Positions 60,298-64,000 of a stretch of 64,000 nt of DNA are shown here, piece by piece (position 1 is the first letter of the stretch; every line of letters starts with the position of its first letter). Made by a program: the position numbers and the translations under genes. The DNA is from Favolaschia claudopus (Eukaryota; Basidiomycota; Agaricomycetes; Agaricales; Mycenaceae). The notes beneath the pieces are model-generated. The model was given only the letters and a program-made list of their open reading frames with translations. It made no database searches and had not been told where the DNA came from. The stretch covers positions 124,001 to 188,000 of the forward strand of contig JAWWNJ010000052.1 in NCBI GenBank assembly GCA_037176885.1, read 5' to 3'.

Positions 60298-60363
60298 GGT
60301 AGTGGTAATATTGCATGTCTCGCGATAAGACAAAAGACGCTGGTTCGAATCCAGCAGCAGCCA
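60298..60363 (+). other. tRNA-like sequence (right copy)
   Basis: Mirror of 940-1005: A-box-like GGTAGTGGTAATATTGC, T-arm GCTGGTTCGAATCCAGC, ending near CAGCCA; acceptor unpaired. Confidence 0.5.
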
Positions 60364-60438
60364 TCCTTTTACTACATTTTCAAGTCTGCCCAAATCTCAT
60401 GCTTATCAACAGACCTGCCAGGGATCACGTCGTCCTGT

Positions 60439-62235
60439 TTACTGGTCAAATGGCTGTCCTGTATGTAAGACCCCCGCTGGCTCCTCGTCCTCCCCGTCGC
60501 TCCTTGCATCAGGCTGCTCATCCTCCCGAGGTTCATGTATACTACTCCCAAGGGGGTGTCGGGATTAAAATTTCGTACCATGGGTTGGAGGGGGGGGGGG
60601 TCTCCAGAAGGTCCTTAAAAAATTTCTTGTGTCTAGTACTCATAAGCTTCCCAAGGCTCATAAACCAGTTGTAAATTGGTTTAAAACTTGTCCGAGGGTA
60701 AATTTCCGTCTCATGAACCCATCTGACTGTCAAAGCGGCAATAATGTTCCGGATTTGGACAGTTCTCGCACGCTAAATAAGCGGCGCAAAATTCAACGAT
60801 TATTTTGCTTCTGTTGCCAGGCCACGAAATTAAGTTCTAGAATTTCTTCTAGCAAATAAACTCTCCAACGCACGAAACAGATATAAAAAATGGTGGGTTT
60901 CGGAAGTTACCGAGGTGGGTGTGTTGACCGGCAACACGGCAGCCTGACAATGGTGGGAATATATTACCCTATATAGGAGAGGAGGGGGGGGGAGGGGGGG
61001 TCTGGTAGAGGGCTTAAAAAATAAGTCGACCCGATATCCGAGTTTCGAATCCCGACACCCCCTTGACTACTCCTTTGCTCGGGACTGGGGAGTGGGACTG
61101 AATTGAAAGGCAGCTCGGCAGCGATGAATGCAGTTTCTGTTGTTGCCGGTGTTGAAGAGGGTTGCGGAGGGTTATGAGGTTGAGCGACATGTTTTCCTGC
61201 CAAAGCAGCTCGTTCGAGCTTTTTTCTCATTCGCGGGTTCACGGCCACTGTGGTGGCAACTGCGAAAATTGCCGGTGCAACAGTCGCTATTGTTTCTTTG
61301 CTTTTGAGCATACTCCAAGAACTCAAAATCGTATCCCAGCCCCATACAGTCCCTGGTAAGCGAACGAAGCCATGCGTCGGGTTGAGCAGTCGATTGGCCT
61401 CCTTGTTGACTCGCTCCAGTACTGGATTCAGCGCCCAATCGATAAGGGCATTGCCCGTGCTGTTGGATTCAGGTGTGATAAGATCGGAGCCGAGGCGAAG
61501 GGAAGGTCGCAGAGCATGTCGGGGTAGGGTGAACGATGGCTCTTCTGCGATTCTATCAATCCAGCGCTGATATTTAACATGGTGGTAAATGAGATCTATG
61601 ATTGCGACAGGATGGTGCGCAGCGTCTCCTTCCCCAGCACGTAAAAACGCAGCGATAAATTGTTGTGTGGTCTCTCAAAGAGGGCAGCCAAGAAACTGCC
61701 CAATGTCGGGAAGCCTGCTTTGCGAATCGCACGCATCGTCACCAACAGTCGATTCTCAGTGGTTACATCGGAAATGGGCCACTTAAATACGCGCTTCTGG
61801 CGCTGAGAACGCGTCCCAGGAAGGATACCGTTGAAGAATTCACCGGCAAATGCAATAGCCAAGTCTGTGACTACAGCATCCAGAATTTCAGCTTCATTAG
61901 ATGCGGCGACAGGAGTTTCTGGTTGATTGAAGGGGTGTCTGATTGCCATGACCGTAGGGAAATGCGAGCCCGCCATGCGTACAAGGCGTCCCGAAGGTCT
62001 GAGGTAGATAGAATGGCACCGGAGTGTAATATTGATTGGGATATGGATATACAGGGACAGGAGTACTAGGAGGGGTCGATTCCGAAGGTTGTTGAAGGTC
62101 GGCGACAGAGATGGGTAGAGACAAGGTCGTCGGAATCAATTTATTAAGTAACGTTTCATGCCCTTTAGGGCATATGTCGCTACTGCGCCTCTGTGTAACT
62201 AACTGTAGGTACTGTGTGTAGGTACGGGCGGTCAT
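60439..62235 (-). pseudogene. Broken transposon-type ORF, longer copy
   Basis: Right-arm copy of the ORF at 1-864, with the 5' part the left arm lacks. From 62235 the minus strand encodes a Pro/Gln-rich start (QPSESTPPSTPVPVYPYP). After a frame change around 61900-61980 come RAIRKAGFPTLGSFLAALFE and AIIDLIYHHVKYQRW, then IDWALNPVLERVNKEANRLL and LKSKETIATVAPAIFAVATT. A frame change near 61648 lies at a run of five T; one more T would join the two frames. The hAT MITE at 60549-61065 splits the end; stop at 60439. Possibly DUF6589-like (weak). Confidence 0.45.
60549..61065. mobile_element. hAT-type MITE (right copy)
   Basis: Same 18-bp TIRs; target duplication ACTACTCC at 60541-60548 and 61066-61073. 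517 bp, 2 bp longer than the left copy through G/C-run differences. Confidence 0.9.
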
Positions 62236-63036
62236 AATGAGTAGAACAGCAGAGTAGATGCAAGCATGGGTACGAATGGTTGCGAGGCCATGAGAGAATG
62301 ATCGTGATGGAACAAACTTAGAACAAGGTATGGTTCATGGGGCGAAAAGCTCTAGTAGCGGAAGTCCGGGTACGGCGAGTTGTACGTGAAGGAGAAGGGG
62401 CGTGAGGGGAGGGGGAATAAGTATCAAACGGACTCGCCTCGGTGCTCACTTTGCGTTGCAGCAAAGAAGGATCCAGAGGCAGAAAGTTCGTCCTCGATGC
62501 GACGGAAGAGTATCTGACGAACAGGGCACTCTGCCGCCGTAGCTGAGTGTTTACCACCGCAGCCACGCAGAGTAGAGACAAGGTAGATACGAGCACTGTC
62601 AGCTGGTGCCATTTTGCGGATGATGAAGTTCAAACTCAGCATCACTCCCACGGACGCTTCACTGACCTACCCCCCATGCATCAGGAGGCATGTTTAGCAA
62701 AAAAAAAAACACATGCCAGAGCTCAGAGATTGGAACGCATCAAAAAGGCGGGCAAGGAATGCTTCGGACTATGAACGCTACCCATATCTATGCCAAAAAC
62801 TCAAAAACTTTTGACCCACAAAAGTTTTTTTTCTGGACCCAGGGTACTTTGCCATGTTTTTATGCAGGTTTCCATTCCCCTGGAGCCCTTAAAGAAGAAA
62901 AGAAAAGAAGAAGAAGAAGAAAGAAAGAAAGAAAGAAAGAAAAAAAAAACAACTCCTCTATCAATCTTGCCACCTCTGGCGGCGTTGATGCAGACAATGA
63001 TGCCTGCCTGCAATGATGCAAATCAACTCCTCTCGC
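62236..63036. other. Flanking sequence with one unknown small ORF
   Basis: A 75-codon minus-strand frame (62424-62651) contains CGGKHSATAAEC, which might be a metal-binding piece or the first exon of an unknown gene. Poly-A at 62700-62709 and a GAAA microsatellite at 62897-62950. No assigned product. Confidence 0.3.
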
Positions 63037-63440
63037 CAGTGTTCGCCCTAAGGGATAAGGCCTATTTAAGACTTATTAAGGCCTTAATGTAGGCCTTAAG
63101 GACCGGCTGCTTGCATCCTGAGGCCTTAAGCAGCCCTTAAGGTCAACTTGAGGTTAACGTTAATGCCGAGGCTGCGCCGATCAGCCGGAGACTTCCGATG
63201 CGGGTGCCGAGCACACCGACGAGCATTGATGGAAGAAAGACATCATTTCAGACAAGAGACTGACCGTTGCCGGTACATCTGCCATTGAAGTTTACCTCTC
63301 GGCAGCAGTGTTCCGCTTCCGTGAGTGATGGGAAAGAACTACTTAAAAAGGAAATCAAGGCCTTCAGAGCATAAGGGTTAAGCCTTAATAAGCCTTAAGA
63401 CCCACTGGGACCCAAAATTAAGGCCTTAGGGCGAACACTG
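63037..63440. mobile_element. hAT-type MITE with GGCCTTAA subterminal repeats
   Basis: Perfect 17-bp TIRs CAGTGTTCGCCCTAAGG at 63037-63053 and 63424-63440. Flanking 8-mers CCTCTCGC and CCTCTCTC match at 7 of 8 positions, an aged hAT-type duplication. Both ends repeat AAGGCCTTAA-like palindromes, probable transposase binding sites. 404 bp, non-coding. Confidence 0.85.
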
Positions 63441-64000
63441 CCTCTCTCAGGTTCAGGAGAAAGCCCACCTAAATCTGTACCAGAATAGCTAGCCAACTCG
63501 GACCTTTATTGGGCACTTGAACCTTGTGGTGGATCGTTTTCTGCTCAGCCACTCGTACTGGCCTTCATGATGAAGACCAACAAGGAACCCTTTCCACAGC
63601 CTCTGGTCATGCATTCCCGAACCAGTGCAGTCACGGAGAAACTTTCCACTTCCGGATACTCTTTGGCAATACGAGTACGCTACGCGCAGAACCTATCCGC
63701 ACGATTCAATAGCTCACTCGTCGGGTTGGTGGGTTTGTCTCGAAAGTGCATATAATGATGCCGAGGTTTCGTCAGGACCCCAGGAGTCGAGGTGTTCGTA
63801 ATAACGAACATATAAGCTGTGGCCGAGGCGGATACGGACTGGGTGCGTGGGGCAGAGGTCGTTAACAGCGACGTCGGAGGCAGCCTTGTAGGACGAGAGT
63901 GACTTCCTAGTATTGGCCTTCTGCCTGTCACCTGTCGTTATCTCGGCAAGGTAGCGCTAATGATCAGCCATCCTAAGCAGAACTTGAGTCAGCGAAAATG
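63441..64000. other. No gene recognised
   Basis: Open frames of 62-83 codons on both strands overlap and show no domain. No repeat or RNA gene seen. Confidence 0.3.

Larger units (their letters stand above)
36843..61304. repeat. Giant inverted repeat, right arm
   Basis: Reverse-complement partner of 1-23513. It contains the same genes and transposons in mirror order. Its unique content is the CACTA-type element at 36954-38086. It lacks the MITE found at 7710-7896 and shows the undisturbed target there (53595-53597). Base 61304 pairs with base 1, so the outer limit cannot be seen. Confidence 0.97.

Noticed and set aside
60964..61020. G-rich run as a possible telomere or G-quadruplex tract
   Set aside because: It is a simple G run inside a hAT MITE, differs in length between arms, and has no TTAGGG-type repeats.
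1..61304. The palindrome as the terminal repeats of one giant transposon
   Set aside because: No target duplication or terminal motif can be seen, the arms are a mosaic of unrelated older insertions plus a host-type gene, and the outer ends are not in the window.

Overview
The window looks like nuclear DNA of a basidiomycete fungus, most likely an agaricomycete. Evidence: many 42-63 bp GT-AG introns, a long multi-exon transposase of the type called Plavaka (CACTA-related) in mushroom genomes, a Ty3/Gypsy element, a non-LTR retrotransposon and Tc1/mariner elements, with no bacterial-style operons. Almost everything recognisable is transposon-derived; the clearest host-type gene is a small lysine/alanine-rich nuclear protein (9121-9780 and 51715-52373).

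The dominant structure is a giant inverted repeat. Left arm 1-23513 is the reverse complement of right arm 36843-61304, enclosing a unique 13.3 kb spacer. The left arm runs off the window start, so the true arm is longer. The arms are nearly identical. The differences I found are scattered substitutions, single-base indels mostly in homopolymers, and two complete transposon insertions, each in one arm only: a 187 bp MITE at 7710-7896 (left) and a 1,133 bp CACTA-type element at 36954-38086 (right). Both have target duplications and an intact empty site in the other arm.

Arm content, outside to inside (left coordinates): a broken transposon-type ORF split by a hAT MITE (1-864); tRNA-like sequence; a pogo-type MITE; minisatellite; a 3.2 kb Tc1/mariner element with two convergent genes (DD34E transposase plus a 437-aa protein of unknown function); several MITEs; the host-type nuclear protein gene; a MITE family with a larger relative carrying a tyrosine-recombinase-like 3' gene fragment; a Gypsy relic fused head-on to a truncated LINE; more tRNA-like sequence; and a striking array of about 20 short hairpin units with ~50 bp period (22640-23730). 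The inner ends of the arms lie within this array on both sides.

Spacer: the rest of the hairpin array, two MITEs, a 2 kb block with about tenfold CpG depletion (24811-26830), a minisatellite, then a transposon module. The module has a minus-strand multi-exon nuclear accessory gene (28305-30036), a small plus-strand gene (30503-31214) and a Plavaka-like transposase (31502-36317, minus) interrupted by a 478 bp pogo-type MITE. Right of the palindrome (61305-64000) are the 5' part of the broken ORF and one more hAT MITE.

The most unusual items are the hairpin array, which conserves structure rather than sequence and coincides with the palindrome breakpoints; the two-gene Tc1 element; and the datable one-arm insertions. 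Whether the palindrome is chromosomal or two haplotypes joined in assembly cannot be decided from sequence alone.
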